Assembly: GCA_024234895.1 (NCBI GenBank)
Contig: JACKNJ010000003.1
Coordinates: 248,001-312,000, forward strand
From: Gammaproteobacteria bacterium
Lineage (GTDB): Bacteria; Pseudomonadota; Gammaproteobacteria; JACKNK01
Length of the DNA stretch: 64,000 nt
Direction: 5' to 3'
Every line of letters starts with the position of its first letter. Position 1 is the stretch's first letter. Below, one piece after another: positions 43,666 through 60,003 of the stretch. Made by a program: the position numbers and the translations under genes. Under the pieces are notes generated by a model. That model was not told the origin of the DNA, searched no databases, and was given only the letters and a program-made list of their open reading frames with translations.

Positions 43666-44220
43666 ATGGCCGATCAGGAAACCCCTGTCGAAGAAGAATT
43701 GAAAGCCGCCGACACCGAGTCGGTGGAAACTGAAGCGACCCCGTCCGACGACCCGGAACAGCTGCTGCTCGAACTGCAGGACGCCAAGGCCAAGGCCGAT
43801 GAGCACTGGAACCAGTGCCTGCGCCTGCAAGCCGAGATGGACAACCTGCGCAAGCGCAACGAGCGCGACCTCGCCAACGCGCACAAGTTCGCGCTGGAGA
43901 AATTCGCGGAAGGTCTGCTGCCGGTCATCGACTCCCTGGAGATGGGTGTCTCCCACGGCAGGGAAGACGGCGCCGAGCTGGCCAAGCTGCTCGAAGGCAC
44001 CGAGCTGACCCTGAAGCAGCTCAGCCAGGTCATGAACAAGTTCGGCGTCGAGGCCATCGACCCCGTCGGCCAGTCGTTCAACCCGGAATTCCACGAAGCC
44101 ATGGTCATGCAGCCGGCCCCGGACGGCACCGCCAGCAACACCGTGCTGGTCGTGTTCCAGAAGGGCTACACGCTGAACGGGCGCCTGGTCCGCCCGGCCA
44201 AGGTCATCGTCGCCCAGTAA
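43666..44220 (+). CDS. grpE: Nucleotide exchange factor GrpE
   Basis: Releases ADP from DnaK. 184 residues: acidic disordered N-terminus, long coiled coil about 30-95 (LQAEMDNLRKRNERDLANAHK), then the beta domain with FNPEFHEAMVMQP and TVLVVFQKGYTLNGRLVRPAKV. First gene of the chaperone cluster behind the sigma-32 promoter. Confidence 0.95.
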   Translation: MADQETPVEEELKAADTESVETEATPSDDPEQLLLELQDAKAKADEHWNQCLRLQAEMDNLRKRNERDLANAHKFALEKFAEGLLPVIDSLEMGVSHGREDGAELAKLLEGTELTLKQLSQVMNKFGVEAIDPVGQSFNPEFHEAMVMQPAPDGTASNTVLVVFQKGYTLNGRLVRPAKVIVAQ

Positions 44221-44311
44221 GCGGGCCGCACTTGAAATCCCGACGACTGCATCCACTTAAGCGGCAGTCGTTACTGAAACGAATCGAATTCACCACCGGA
44301 GATACAGAATC

Positions 44312-46249
<1,938 letters not shown>

Positions 46250-46258
46250 GTCCTGAAG

Positions 46259-46297
46259 TCGAAGGGGCGGGGTGGGTTACCATCCCGCCCCTTTCGT
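46259..46297 (+). terminator. Terminator after dnaK
   Basis: CGAAGGGGCGGG...TGG pairs with CCA...CCCGCCCCTTTCG around GTTA, followed by TCGTCGTTTT. It should reduce dnaJ expression relative to dnaK unless dnaJ has its own promoter. Confidence 0.8.
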
Positions 46298-46320
46298 CGT
46301 TTTCCGACGGCAGATTTATG

Positions 46321-46410
46321 AGCGGCAGATGAGCGCAGGTGGATGCAGATTTGGTGCATTCGATAAGCCCTTCAGCTTTTATCCGCGTCCATCTGCGTTT
46401 ATCTGCGGCT
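46321..46410. repeat. Imperfect long inverted repeat between dnaK and dnaJ
   Basis: A 30-nt left arm (46321-46350, starting AGCGGCAGATGAGCGCAG) and a 30-nt right arm (46381-46410, ending TTATCTGCGGCT) are imperfect inverses with a 30-nt centre. The tail GATTCGCGGCTAA at 46428-46440 resembles repeat family F. Confidence 0.65.
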
Positions 46411-46457
46411 AATCAACAAAGCTGCTTGATTCGCGGCTAACCCAGCGATTCGTCGAT

Positions 46458-47576
46458 ATGTCCCAACGCGATTACTACGAAGTCCTCGGCGTGCAGCGCA
46501 ACGCCAGCGAGGCCGATCTCAAGAAGGCCTATCGCCGGCTGGCGATGAAGTACCACCCGGACCGCAATCCGGATGACGAGGAGGCCGAGCACAAGTTCAA
46601 GGAGGCCAAGGAGGCCTACGAGGTGCTGTCCGACGCGCAGAAGCGCGCCGCCTACGACCAGTTCGGTCATGCCGGCGTGCAGGGCGGCATGGGCGGCGGC
46701 GGTGGCGCCGGCTTCTCCGACATCTTCGGCGACGTGTTCGGCGACATCTTCGGCGGCGGTCGCGGTCGCGGCGGTGGTGGCCCGCGCGTGCAGCGCGGCG
46801 CCGATCTGCGTTACACCCTGGACATGACCCTGGAGGACGCGGTCGCCGGCAAGGAGGTCGAGATCAAGGTCCCGACCATGGTCAACTGCCAGACCTGCGA
46901 CGGCAGCGGCGCCAAGCCCGGCACCAAACCCAAGACCTGCACCACCTGCGGCGGCGTCGGCCAGGTGCGCATGCAGCAGGGCTTCTTCTCGATCCAGCAG
47001 ACCTGCCCGGCCTGCCATGGCGCGGGGGTGGTCATCGAGGAGCCGTGCCCGGATTGCCACGGCGCCGGCAAGGTGCGCGAGACCAGGACGCTGTCGGTCA
47101 AGGTGCCGCCGGGTGTCGACACCGGCGACCGCATCCGTCTGGCGGGCGAGGGCGAAGCCGGCGAGCACGGCGGGCCGCCCGGCGATCTCTATGTGCAGAT
47201 CCGCGTCAAGGACCATCCGATCTTTACCCGCGACGGCGCCAACATTTACTGCGAGGTTCCGATCAGCGTGGTCACCGCCGCGCTCGGCGGCGAGATGGAA
47301 GTGCCGACGCTCGGTGGCCGGGTCAAGCTGCGTATCCCCAAGGAGACGCAGACCGGCAAGCTGTTCCGGCTCGGCGGCAAGGGCGTCAAACCGGTGCGCG
47401 GTGGCGCGCAGGGCGATCTGCTCTGCCGCGTGATCGTCGAGACCCCGGTCAATCTGACCGACGAACAGACCGATCTGCTGCGCCAGCTCGGCGAGTCGAT
47501 GAGCGAAAAGCACAGCCCGCAACACACTTCGTGGCTGGATGGCGTGAAGTCGTTCTTCGACAAGATGAAGTTCTGA
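46458..47576 (+). CDS. dnaJ: Chaperone protein DnaJ (Hsp40)
   Basis: Type I J-protein. 372 residues: J domain 1-70 with [10 protein letters not shown], Gly/Phe region 75-115 ([21 protein letters not shown]), and four zinc-finger repeats about 140-205 ([32 protein letters not shown]). Then come the C-terminal substrate domains with a DGV-helix tail. Works with DnaK and GrpE. Confidence 0.97.
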   Translation: MSQRDYYEVLGVQRNASEADLKKAYRRLAMKYHPDRNPDDEEAEHKFKEAKEAYEVLSDAQKRAAYDQFGHAGVQGGMGGGGGAGFSDIFGDVFGDIFGGGRGRGGGGPRVQRGADLRYTLDMTLEDAVAGKEVEIKVPTMVNCQTCDGSGAKPGTKPKTCTTCGGVGQVRMQQGFFSIQQTCPACHGAGVVIEEPCPDCHGAGKVRETRTLSVKVPPGVDTGDRIRLAGEGEAGEHGGPPGDLYVQIRVKDHPIFTRDGANIYCEVPISVVTAALGGEMEVPTLGGRVKLRIPKETQTGKLFRLGGKGVKPVRGGAQGDLLCRVIVETPVNLTDEQTDLLRQLGESMSEKHSPQHTSWLDGVKSFFDKMKF

Positions 47577-47603
47577 GTTTTCGGCACACGAACCCCGGCT
47601 GCA

Positions 47604-48561
<958 letters not shown>

Positions 48562-48572
48562 CCGGCGTCCAG

Positions 48573-48623
48573 GTGCGGGAGCGGCTTCGATCGAAGGCAG
48601 TTCGCGGCTGAAGCCGCTCCTAC
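48573..48623. repeat. REP family A palindrome
   Basis: GGGAGCGGCTTCGA and GCGGCTGAAGCCGCTCCTAC face each other after dapB. Same family as 24421-24476 and 49741-49814. Confidence 0.75.
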
Positions 48624-48642
48624 AATCTGATCTCCCCAAGGG

Positions 48643-49716
48643 TTGCCTGCGCACACTTCCGTGTACCTGAACTCGTTCAACCATTTCCGCGCGCTCGCGA
48701 TCGTGGTCATCGTCGCCGGCCACACCATCTGGACGGTCGACTGGCGCTTCGATTCGCTCACCCAGCGTTTTTTGATCGATCTGGTCAGCGGCGGCAGCAC
48801 GCTGTTCGTGTTCATTTCCGGGTTTCTCTACCACCACATCTTTTACCGGCGCGGCACGCCTTACGCGCGCTTCCTGCGCGACAAGGCCCGTAACGTGCTG
48901 ACGCCGTATCTGGTGCTCACGGTGCCGACCCTGGCGATCTATTACGCCTTGCCTGGCTGGGCGCCGCGCCTGGCGATCTTCGCGGACCCTGAAGGCGGCT
49001 TTTGGGGACGTTATCTGTGGCCGCTGCTGGCCGATCTCGCGACCGGGCGCGCCACCCACGCCTATTGGTACATCCCGTTCGTGATGGCGTTGTTCGTGCT
49101 GACACCCCTGTTCGACCGGGCGATCCGCGCATCGTCCGCGCTGCGCTGGGCGCTGTTCGGGATCGGCACGGTGGTCGCGATGCTGATCCATCGCCCGATC
49201 GAGAACCTGAATCTGCTGCACTCACTGGTCTATTTCGCGCCGGTCTATCTGTTCGGCATCCTCTGCTCCATCCATCACGACGCGATCCTGCGGCGCTTTG
49301 CCGGCTGGCGGGTTTACGGGTTGCTGGCGCTGGTCATTGCGTTCGCGCTCGGCCACGCGATCTGGCGCCCGGAGGTGCTGGGCAACTTCCACAAGCCGGC
49401 CTTCCAGTGGGGTGGAATCGACCTGATGCTGCCGCAGACCCTGCTGCTGAACGTTTTCTTCATGGTCTGGCTGGCGCGGTTCGAGAACCGCGACTGGCCG
49501 CTTGTGCATCGTCTCGCCAGCGCGAGTTTCTCGATCTATTTCCTGCACGCCCTGTTGCTGGTGTTCGCGTCGCCGCTGGTGCACGCGGCGCGGATCGGCT
49601 GGCCGGTGCTGGACTGGCTGTCGACCACCGCGATCACCGTCGCGGCCAGCTTCGCGATCGCGTGGTTCGTGCAGCGGACCTGGCCGACCGCGAGCCGTCG
49701 CCTGATCGGCTGGTAG
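48643..49716 (+). CDS. Acyltransferase family 3 membrane protein
   Basis: 357 residues, about ten hydrophobic segments, of the type that O-acylates surface polysaccharides. N-terminal FNHFRALAIVVIVAGHTIW places the conserved His at the end of helix 1; SGFLYHHIFYRR follows helix 2, with the basic RDKARNVLTPYLV. Start uncertain: the frame opens at TTG, and GTG 48661 (YLNSFNHF) is an alternative; neither has a good Shine-Dalgarno. Lies between two family A REPs and near a glucan synthase-like gene, which could supply its substrate. Confidence 0.78.
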   Translation: MPAHTSVYLNSFNHFRALAIVVIVAGHTIWTVDWRFDSLTQRFLIDLVSGGSTLFVFISGFLYHHIFYRRGTPYARFLRDKARNVLTPYLVLTVPTLAIYYALPGWAPRLAIFADPEGGFWGRYLWPLLADLATGRATHAYWYIPFVMALFVLTPLFDRAIRASSALRWALFGIGTVVAMLIHRPIENLNLLHSLVYFAPVYLFGILCSIHHDAILRRFAGWRVYGLLALVIAFALGHAIWRPEVLGNFHKPAFQWGGIDLMLPQTLLLNVFFMVWLARFENRDWPLVHRLASASFSIYFLHALLLVFASPLVHAARIGWPVLDWLSTTAITVAASFAIAWFVQRTWPTASRRLIGW

Positions 49717-49740
49717 CGGACCTCATCGCGCGAATGTTTC

Positions 49741-49814
49741 GTAGGAGCGGCTTCAGCCGCGATCGGCGCTCATCGCGGCCAGCAAACGCGGATCGCGGCT
49801 GAAGCCGCTCCTGC
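49741..49814. repeat. REPIN, family A
   Basis: GTAGGAGCGGCTTCAGCCGC and GCGGCTGAAGCCGCTCCTGC are inverted at the ends of a 74-nt unit. The inner TCGGCGCTCATCGCGG region is unpaired. The rest of the 49717-49983 gap shows no gene. Confidence 0.85.
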
Positions 49815-49983
49815 CCCGGATTTCTCACCGGGGGGCGATCACCCCTGCCCTGATGAGGAATGCGGGTGAATGCCTGCCTCGGTATTTGTTGGAGAAGATT
49901 TTTTTCTTTTGAGAACAGTGTCCTGCGGCGCAGCCGAGGATTAGAATGCGCGCCCTTTTCGGGTCCCATTCGGTTTCGCTCGC

Positions 49984-52599
49984 GTGAATCCCATCAGTGC
50001 ATTGATCTCCCTGACCGTCGCCGCCCTGACCGTGGTGCTATGGGCGGTCGCCAATCAGCCGGTTCAGGAACCGGCGTGGCCGGAAAAGATTCAGGGCTTC
50101 GCGTTCCAGCCGATGGGCGAGACCGACGATCCGATCGCCAAGCGCTTCCCCAGCCTCGACAAGATCCGCTCGGACCTAGAACTGCTCGCCGGCAAGACCC
50201 ACGCGGTGCGCACCTACAGCATGGAGGAGACGCTCACCGAGATTCCGCGTCTGGCGCGCGAGTTCGGCATCAACGTCGCGGTCGGCGCCTGGCTGGATGA
50301 CCGCCTGGACAAGAACGAGGGCGAGATCGAGCGGGTGATCGCGGTCACCAACGCCAATCGCCGCAACGTGGTGCGCGTGGTGGTCGGCAACGAGGCGATC
50401 CTGCGCGGCAACCTCAAGCCGGCGCAGGTGATCCGTTACCTCGAACGGGTGCGCGCCCAGGTCAAGGTCCCGGTCAGCACCGCCGAGCCGTGGCACGTCT
50501 GGCTGGCGCACCCCGAGCTGGCGGCGCACGCCGATTACCTGATGGTGCACATGCTGCCCTACTGGGAAGGCGTCGATGTCGATATCGCGGTCGATTACAT
50601 CGTCGCCCGCATGGAAGACCTGAAACGCGCCTTCCCCGGCAAGCCCATCGTGATCGGCGAGGTCGGCTGGCCGTCCGCCGGACGCACCCGCCACAGCGCA
50701 GTCGCGTCGATGGCTGCCGAGGCCTCGTTCCTGCGCCGCTTCCTGGCCCGCGCCGAGCAGGAGAAGTACGTCTACTACGTGATGGAGGCCTTCGATCAGC
50801 CCTGGAAGCGGCGCATCGAGGCCGGCGTCGGCGCCTACTGGGGCGTCTGGGACGCGCAACGCCAGCCCAAGTTCTCGTTCGATCAGCCGATCGAACGCAT
50901 CCCCGAATGGCGCATCCTCGCCGGCGTCTCGGTGCTGGTCGCGCTGATCACCTTCGCGCTGCTGGTCATCGACAGCCACACGCTCGGCAAGCGCGGGCGC
51001 AGCTTTCTTGCCGTGGTCGCGTTCAGCGCCGCGACCGCCGGGGTGTGGACCGTCTATCAGTACGCCCACCAATACCTGACCGTGTGGACCGTGGTGGTCG
51101 GCGTGCTGCTGGTGCTGGGCATGATCGGCGTGATCGTGGTCATCCTGACCGAGGCCCACGAGTGGGCCGAGGCGCGCTGGGTGATCGCGCGTCGCCGCGC
51201 GTTCAAGCCGCACCATGTGCCGGACGACCAGTTGCCGATGGTCTCGGTGCATGTGCCCGCCTACAACGAACCGGCGGACATGATGATCGAGACGCTCAAC
51301 GCCTTGAGCCGCCTCGATTACCCGCGTTTCGAGGTCGTGGTGATCGACAACAACACCCGCGACGAGGCGGTGTGGCGGCCGGTCGAGGCGCATTGCGCGA
51401 AGCTGAACGAAACCTTCCCCGGCCATTTGGGTGGGCGCTTCCGCTTCTTCCACGAGAATCCGCTCGCGGGCTTCAAGGCCGGCGCGCTGAACTTCGCCCT
51501 GCGCCAGACCGACCCGAGCGCCGAAATCGTCGCGGTGATCGACAGCGACTACCAGGTCGTGACCAACTGGCTGCGCGACCTGGTGCCGCAGTTCGCCAAC
51601 GAACGCATCGCCGTCGTGCAGGCCCCGCAGGACTACCGCGACGCCGGCGAGAGCCTGTTCAAGGCCATGTGCCACGCCGAATATCGCGGCTTCTTCTACA
51701 TCGGCATGGTCACCCGCAACGAGCGCAACGCGATCATCCAGCACGGCACCATGACCATGGTCCGCCGCAGCGTGCTGGAAGAGATCGGCTGGGGCGAATG
51801 GTGCATCACCGAGGACGCCGAGCTCGGCCTGCGCATCTTCGAGCGCGGCCTGGAGGCGACCTACATCCCGGTCAGCTACGGACAGGGCCTGATGCCGGAC
51901 CGCTTCATCGACTTCAAGAAGCAGCGCTGGCGCTGGGCCTTCGGCGCGATGCAGATACTGCGTCACCACACGAAACAGTTGTTTGGCCGGCGCGACACCT
52001 CGCTGACCGCCGGACAGCGCTACCACTTCATCGCCGGCTGGCTGCCGTGGATCGCGGACGGCTTCAACCTGATCTTCAACATGGCCGCGATCGCCTGGTC
52101 GCTGGGCATGTTGTGGTTCCCGAACGAGGTCGACCCGCCGATGATGACCTTCGCCGCGCTGCCGCTGGTGCTGTTCGGCTTCAAGGGTTTCAAGCTGCTC
52201 TATCTGTACCGCACCGCGGTCAAGGCGAGCGTCGGCGGCACCCTGGCGGCGGCGCTCGCCGGGCTGGCCCTGTCGCACACCATCGCGCTCGCGGTGCTGG
52301 CCGGCTTCCGCTACCGCGACCAGCCCTTCTTGCGCACCCCGAAGATGCGTGCCGGCTATTCCGTCTGGCGGGCACTAAGCGCCGCGCGGGAAGAGGGCGC
52401 GATGTTCCTCGGCCTGTGGGCGGCGGCCTTCGCGCTGCTGTTCCACATCGGCACCGAGATGATCGACATGGCCGTGTGGATCGCCGTGCTGCTGATCCAG
52501 TCGCTGCCCTACGCCGCCAGCGTGGTGATGGCCGGCATCAGCGGCCTGCCGCCGCGCGCGACGCCGGGCCCGGCGCTGCCGGCCCCGCCCACCGCGTGA
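49984..52599 (+). CDS. GH17-GT2 fusion, NdvB-like beta-glucan synthase
   Basis: 871 residues, GTG start. An N-terminal membrane helix precedes a glycoside hydrolase 17-like domain (about 30-310; VVGNEAI near 135 and IGEVGWPSAG near 228 hold the two Glu). Helices follow at about 320-395, then a processive GT2 domain: HVPAYNEP near 425, VIDNNT, VIDSDYQV near 520, TEDAELGLRIFERG near 605 and QRWRW near 645. More helices close the protein. The architecture matches Pseudomonas NdvB, which makes cyclic beta-1,3-glucans for biofilm tolerance. The transglycosylating GH17 part may branch or cyclise the glucan. Product is inferred. Confidence 0.82.
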   Translation: MNPISALISLTVAALTVVLWAVANQPVQEPAWPEKIQGFAFQPMGETDDPIAKRFPSLDKIRSDLELLAGKTHAVRTYSMEETLTEIPRLAREFGINVAVGAWLDDRLDKNEGEIERVIAVTNANRRNVVRVVVGNEAILRGNLKPAQVIRYLERVRAQVKVPVSTAEPWHVWLAHPELAAHADYLMVHMLPYWEGVDVDIAVDYIVARMEDLKRAFPGKPIVIGEVGWPSAGRTRHSAVASMAAEASFLRRFLARAEQEKYVYYVMEAFDQPWKRRIEAGVGAYWGVWDAQRQPKFSFDQPIERIPEWRILAGVSVLVALITFALLVIDSHTLGKRGRSFLAVVAFSAATAGVWTVYQYAHQYLTVWTVVVGVLLVLGMIGVIVVILTEAHEWAEARWVIARRRAFKPHHVPDDQLPMVSVHVPAYNEPADMMIETLNALSRLDYPRFEVVVIDNNTRDEAVWRPVEAHCAKLNETFPGHLGGRFRFFHENPLAGFKAGALNFALRQTDPSAEIVAVIDSDYQVVTNWLRDLVPQFANERIAVVQAPQDYRDAGESLFKAMCHAEYRGFFYIGMVTRNERNAIIQHGTMTMVRRSVLEEIGWGEWCITEDAELGLRIFERGLEATYIPVSYGQGLMPDRFIDFKKQRWRWAFGAMQILRHHTKQLFGRRDTSLTAGQRYHFIAGWLPWIADGFNLIFNMAAIAWSLGMLWFPNEVDPPMMTFAALPLVLFGFKGFKLLYLYRTAVKASVGGTLAAALAGLALSHTIALAVLAGFRYRDQPFLRTPKMRAGYSVWRALSAAREEGAMFLGLWAAAFALLFHIGTEMIDMAVWIAVLLIQSLPYAASVVMAGISGLPPRATPGPALPAPPTA

Positions 52600-52654
52600 T
52601 CTGCAAACCGGGTGCCTTGTAGCAGCGGCGTCCCGCCGCTCCCACGGGTGTTGC

Positions 52655-53023
52655 TTACTTCCTGTCCTTGAGCAGGTCCGCCAGCCCGGCGAAGGGGTTG
52701 TGCGTCGCCGCTGCCTGCTTTTCCTCGCGGACCGAGCCGCCATATTGCGCGTCGGTGTAGCGCGAGTGCTCGTTGTCGTGGCAGTAGAGGCACAGCAGCT
52801 CCCAATTGCTGCCGTCTTCCGGGTTGTTGTCGTGGTTGTGGTCGCGATGGTGGACGGTCAGTTCGCGCAGGTTGGCGTGGGTGAATTCGCGCCCGCAGCG
52901 GCCGCAGACCCACGGATACATCTTGAGCGCGCGTTCGCGGTAGCCGCGCTCGCGTTCCGCAGCGTCGCGGCGGGCCTTGAGGACGATCTGATCAAGCTTG
53001 TCCGAGGAACGATCCGAGGGCAT
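52655..53023 (-). CDS. yajD: YajD-family HNH nuclease
   Basis: 122 residues from ATG 53023 (GCAGG upstream). HNH fold with zinc Cys pairs: CGRCGREF near 45 and CLYCHDNEH near 80, and catalytic LTVHHRDHNHDNNP with the His cluster. N-terminus is helical and charged. E. coli YajD is similar in size; its biological role is not established. Convergent with the glucan synthase gene. Confidence 0.87.
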   Translation of the reverse strand: MPSDRSSDKLDQIVLKARRDAAERERGYRERALKMYPWVCGRCGREFTHANLRELTVHHRDHNHDNNPEDGSNWELLCLYCHDNEHSRYTDAQYGGSVREEKQAAATHNPFAGLADLLKDRK

Positions 53024-53138
53024 GAGGGACCTGCAAAAGTGAGGGTTATGTTCGGGCACTAGGGTAGTGCATCGCGGGGTGCAAACCCTTGTCGCCATGC
53101 ATTAGAATCCGCTGACATTTTTCGTACTCATTTCTACG

Positions 53139-53175
53139 AAACGGGAAGGGTGCCGCCCTGGCCCCTTCCCGTTTT
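53139..53175 (+). terminator. Terminator-like hairpin in the carA leader
   Basis: Perfect 12-bp stem AAACGGGAAGGG (53139-53150) with CCCTTCCCGTTT (53163-53174), a 12-nt loop, then TTTTGTGTGT. It lies 24 nt before the carA start and just before its Shine-Dalgarno. No gene on this strand ends here (yajD is on the other strand). It could therefore be an attenuator of carAB. Confidence 0.75.
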
Positions 53176-53198
53176 GTGTGTCTGGAGGTCTGCTTCCC

Positions 53199-54329
53199 GT
53201 GCGCAAGCCCGCTGTTCTGGCCCTCGAAGACGGCTCCGTATTTCACGGCGAATCCATCGGTAGCGACGGCGAAACCGTCGGCGAGGTCGTGTTCAACACC
53301 TCGCTCACCGGCTATCAGGAGATCCTGACCGATCCCTCCTACCTGCGGCAGATCGTCACCCTCACCTACCCGCACATCGGCAACGTCGGCACGACGCCGG
53401 AGGACGAGGAGGCGCCGGGGGTGCAGGCCGCCGGTCTGGTCATCCGCGACCTGCCGATGATCGCCAGCAATTGGCGCAGCACGATGCCGCTGGATGAATA
53501 CCTGCGTGCCAGCAACGTGGTCGCGATCGCGGATATCGATACCCGCCGCCTGACCCGTCTGCTACGCGAGAAGGGGGCACAGAACGGCTGCATCGTTGCC
53601 GGCGACGCCATCGATGTCGATGCGGCGATCGCCAAGGCGAAGGCCTTCCCCGGTCTGAAGGGCATGGACCTCGCGAAGGTCGTGTCCACGGACAAGGCGT
53701 ACGAGTGGAAGCAGGGTTCCTGGACCCTGGAGAGCGGTCACCCGGCCGACATCGAGGACGCGCGTTTCCACGTCGTGGCCTACGACTTCGGCGTCAAGCG
53801 CAACATCCTGCGCATGCTGGTCGATCGCGGCTGCCGCCTGACCGTGGTGCCGGCGCAGACCCCGGCGGCCGAGGTGCTGGCGATGAATCCGGACGGCGTG
53901 TTCCTTTCCAACGGCCCCGGCGATCCGGAACCCTGCGATTACGCGATCGCGGCGATCCGGGAGATCGTGCCAACCAACATCCCGGTGTTCGGCATCTGCC
54001 TCGGCCACCAGCTCCTCGGCCTGGCCTCCGGTGCGAAGACCGTGAAGATGAAGTTCGGCCATCACGGCGCCAACCACCCGGTCCAGGATCTGGGCAGTCG
54101 TCGGGTCATGATCACCAGCCAGAACCACGGCTTCGCGGTCGATGAAGCGACGCTGCCGGCCAACCTGGTCGCCACGCACAAATCCCTTTTCGACGGCTCC
54201 CTGCAGGGCATCCATCGCACCGACCATCCGGCCTTCTCCTTTCAGGGGCATCCGGAGGCCAGTCCGGGTCCGCACGATGTCGCCCCGTTGTTTGACCGTT
54301 TCATCGAGATGATGAAAGTCCAGTCGTAA
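53199..54329 (+). CDS. carA: Carbamoyl-phosphate synthase small subunit
   Basis: Glutamine amidotransferase subunit. GTG 53199 gives 376 residues, with GGAGG at 53184-53188; an upstream GTG (53178) would precede that site. N-terminal [16 protein letters not shown]. The class I glutaminase has nucleophile Cys in [14 protein letters not shown] near 270, and His and Glu in [10 protein letters not shown] near the end. The carA-carB gap is 79 nt. Confidence 0.96.
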   Translation: MRKPAVLALEDGSVFHGESIGSDGETVGEVVFNTSLTGYQEILTDPSYLRQIVTLTYPHIGNVGTTPEDEEAPGVQAAGLVIRDLPMIASNWRSTMPLDEYLRASNVVAIADIDTRRLTRLLREKGAQNGCIVAGDAIDVDAAIAKAKAFPGLKGMDLAKVVSTDKAYEWKQGSWTLESGHPADIEDARFHVVAYDFGVKRNILRMLVDRGCRLTVVPAQTPAAEVLAMNPDGVFLSNGPGDPEPCDYAIAAIREIVPTNIPVFGICLGHQLLGLASGAKTVKMKFGHHGANHPVQDLGSRRVMITSQNHGFAVDEATLPANLVATHKSLFDGSLQGIHRTDHPAFSFQGHPEASPGPHDVAPLFDRFIEMMKVQS

Positions 54330-54408
54330 TCGCATCCTTATAAACGCCATTGGCGCGGTTTTCCCCGGAAATTCCCGCGCCCGGGCGTCCTTGCGGCGAA
54401 GAGTTCCC

Positions 54409-57644
<3,236 letters not shown>

Positions 57645-57648
<4 letters not shown>

Positions 57649-58121
57649 GCAAGGTTCCGATGACCGCGAAGGGCGCCGAGCGCCTGCGTGAAGAATTGAA
57701 AGAGCTCAAGCAGGTCGAGCGCCCGAACGTGATCAAGGCGATTGCCGAGGCGCGCGAGCACGGCGATCTGAAGGAAAACGCCGAATACCACGCCGCGCGT
57801 GAGCGGCAGGGCTTCATCGAGGGCCGCATCCAGGACATCGAGGGCAAGCTCTCGCATGCCGAGATCATCGACGTCACCAAGATCGACGCCGGTGGCCGCG
57901 TGATCTTCGGCTGCACCGTCGATATCGCCGACGAGGACAGCGGTGACGAACTGACTTACCAGATCGTCGGCGAGGACGAGGCCGACATCAAAAAGGGCAT
58001 GATCTCGGTGACCTCGCCGATCGCCCGTGCACTGATCGGTCGTTCCGAGGGTGATGTCGTCACCTTCCAGGCGCCGGGTGGCGAGAAGACCTTCGAGATT
58101 CTCGAAGTCCGGTACGAGTAA
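57645..58121 (+). CDS. greA: Transcription elongation factor GreA
   Basis: Rescues backtracked RNA polymerase by stimulating RNA cleavage. 158 residues: N-terminal coiled coil with the acidic tip ([33 protein letters not shown] holds the catalytic acidic residues), and a C-terminal FKBP-like domain ending [14 protein letters not shown] overlap with carB. In related genomes ftsJ-ftsH usually follow; here an IS110 element begins 22 nt after the stop. Confidence 0.96.
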
Positions 58122-58151
58122 TCGTGACGGCGAGCGTCGTTGTAGATGCTG

Positions 58152-59312
<1,161 letters not shown>

Positions 59313-59376
59313 AGGGTGCGCCACGCGCACCAGGCGGCGCTCGGTGTTTCCGGATGGTGCGCATGGCGCACCCTAC
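59313..59376. repeat. REPIN (family B) split by IS110 copy 2
   Basis: AGGGTGCGCCACGCGCACC (59313-59331) faces GGTGCGCATGGCGCACCCTAC (59356-59376) across a 24-nt middle. The missing outer GT of the left REP is beyond the IS at 58142-58143. Compensating changes in the two arms keep each REP palindromic (CCACGC/GCGTGG). Confidence 0.85.
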
Positions 59377-59378
59377 GG

Positions 59379-59927
59379 TCATTCTCCGAAGTCACCGCCT
59401 GTTGGCTGGTGATCGCGCGATCCCCAATCTGCGGCGTAAAAGCCGGTTTTTACCAGTCTGTGGAAGCTCGACCAGGGCTAGTCGGCGACATGGTCCACGA
59501 GACCATGTTTGACCGGGTTCCAGTGCAGGTAGTCCATGTGGTGTCGGAAGTCCGCGTCGTCGCGGATGCGGTGTTCCCAGAAGCGGCGTTGCCACAGGCT
59601 GCCATCGTTTCGCTTGGTGCGGGCCACCTCGTAGGGTGCGCTCCGCGCACCGAAACCGACGCATGATTGCGTCGTCACACGCTTGATGTTCGCCCAGCGA
59701 ATGGAGAAATCGTCGTCACCTTCAGGCAATGTCCAGATGCAGTGAAGGTGGTCAGGAAGCAATACCCAGGCGTCGATCGTGAACGGGTGATCCCGGCGGG
59801 TACGTTCGATCGCATGGCGTAATGCGTCCCGCACATCGGGCCGTGTAAGTACAGCGCGTCGGCGATGCGTGACCAGGGTGAAGAACCAGGTTCCACCTTC
59901 CGTGTGGTCTCGTCTGTAGTTCGACAT
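59379..59927 (-). pseudogene. REP-associated tyrosine transposase (RAYT), degraded
   Basis: Y1-type transposase domain: GGTWFFTLVTHRRR near residue 11, metal-binding His60 and His62 in WVLLPDHLHCIW, then SLWQRRFWEHRIRDD and HMDYLHWNPVKHGLVDHVAD with the candidate catalytic Tyr. The frame meets TAG at 59478-59480, exactly where relatives have Trp (DWPxSSFHR). Beyond it the same frame continues PWSSFHRLVKTGFYAADWG to TGA at 59379-59381, so this is TGG to TAG decay. A family B REP lies in frame in the middle of the gene (59633-59653). Family B REPs flank both ends. Confidence 0.85.
59633..59653. repeat. Family B REP inside the RAYT reading frame
   Basis: GTAGGGTGCGCTCCGCGCAC plus C on the plus strand; read in the gene it encodes FGARSAPYE. 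The neighbouring GAAACCGAC also matches the REPIN middle at 42101-42126 (GTAACCGAC, GGTTTC), so this looks like a REPIN half rather than a chance palindrome. Confidence 0.85.
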
Positions 59928-59981
59928 TCCTTTGCTTCTTGGTGAGCATCCGGCTCTCGGTGTTGTTGTTGGCGCAGGTTT

Positions 59982-60003
59982 GGGTGCGCGGAGCGCACCC
60001 TAC
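59982..60003. repeat. Family B REP at the 3' end of glgB
   Basis: GGGTGCGCGGAGCGCACCCT followed by AC. Its CTA (60000-60002) is the complement of the TAG stop codon of glgB, and the palindrome could terminate glgB transcription. Confidence 0.85.

Noticed and set aside
50176..52278. 700-codon minus-strand frame opposite the glucan synthase
   Set aside because: Antisense shadow with the same His/Val/Asp-rich composition as other shadows.
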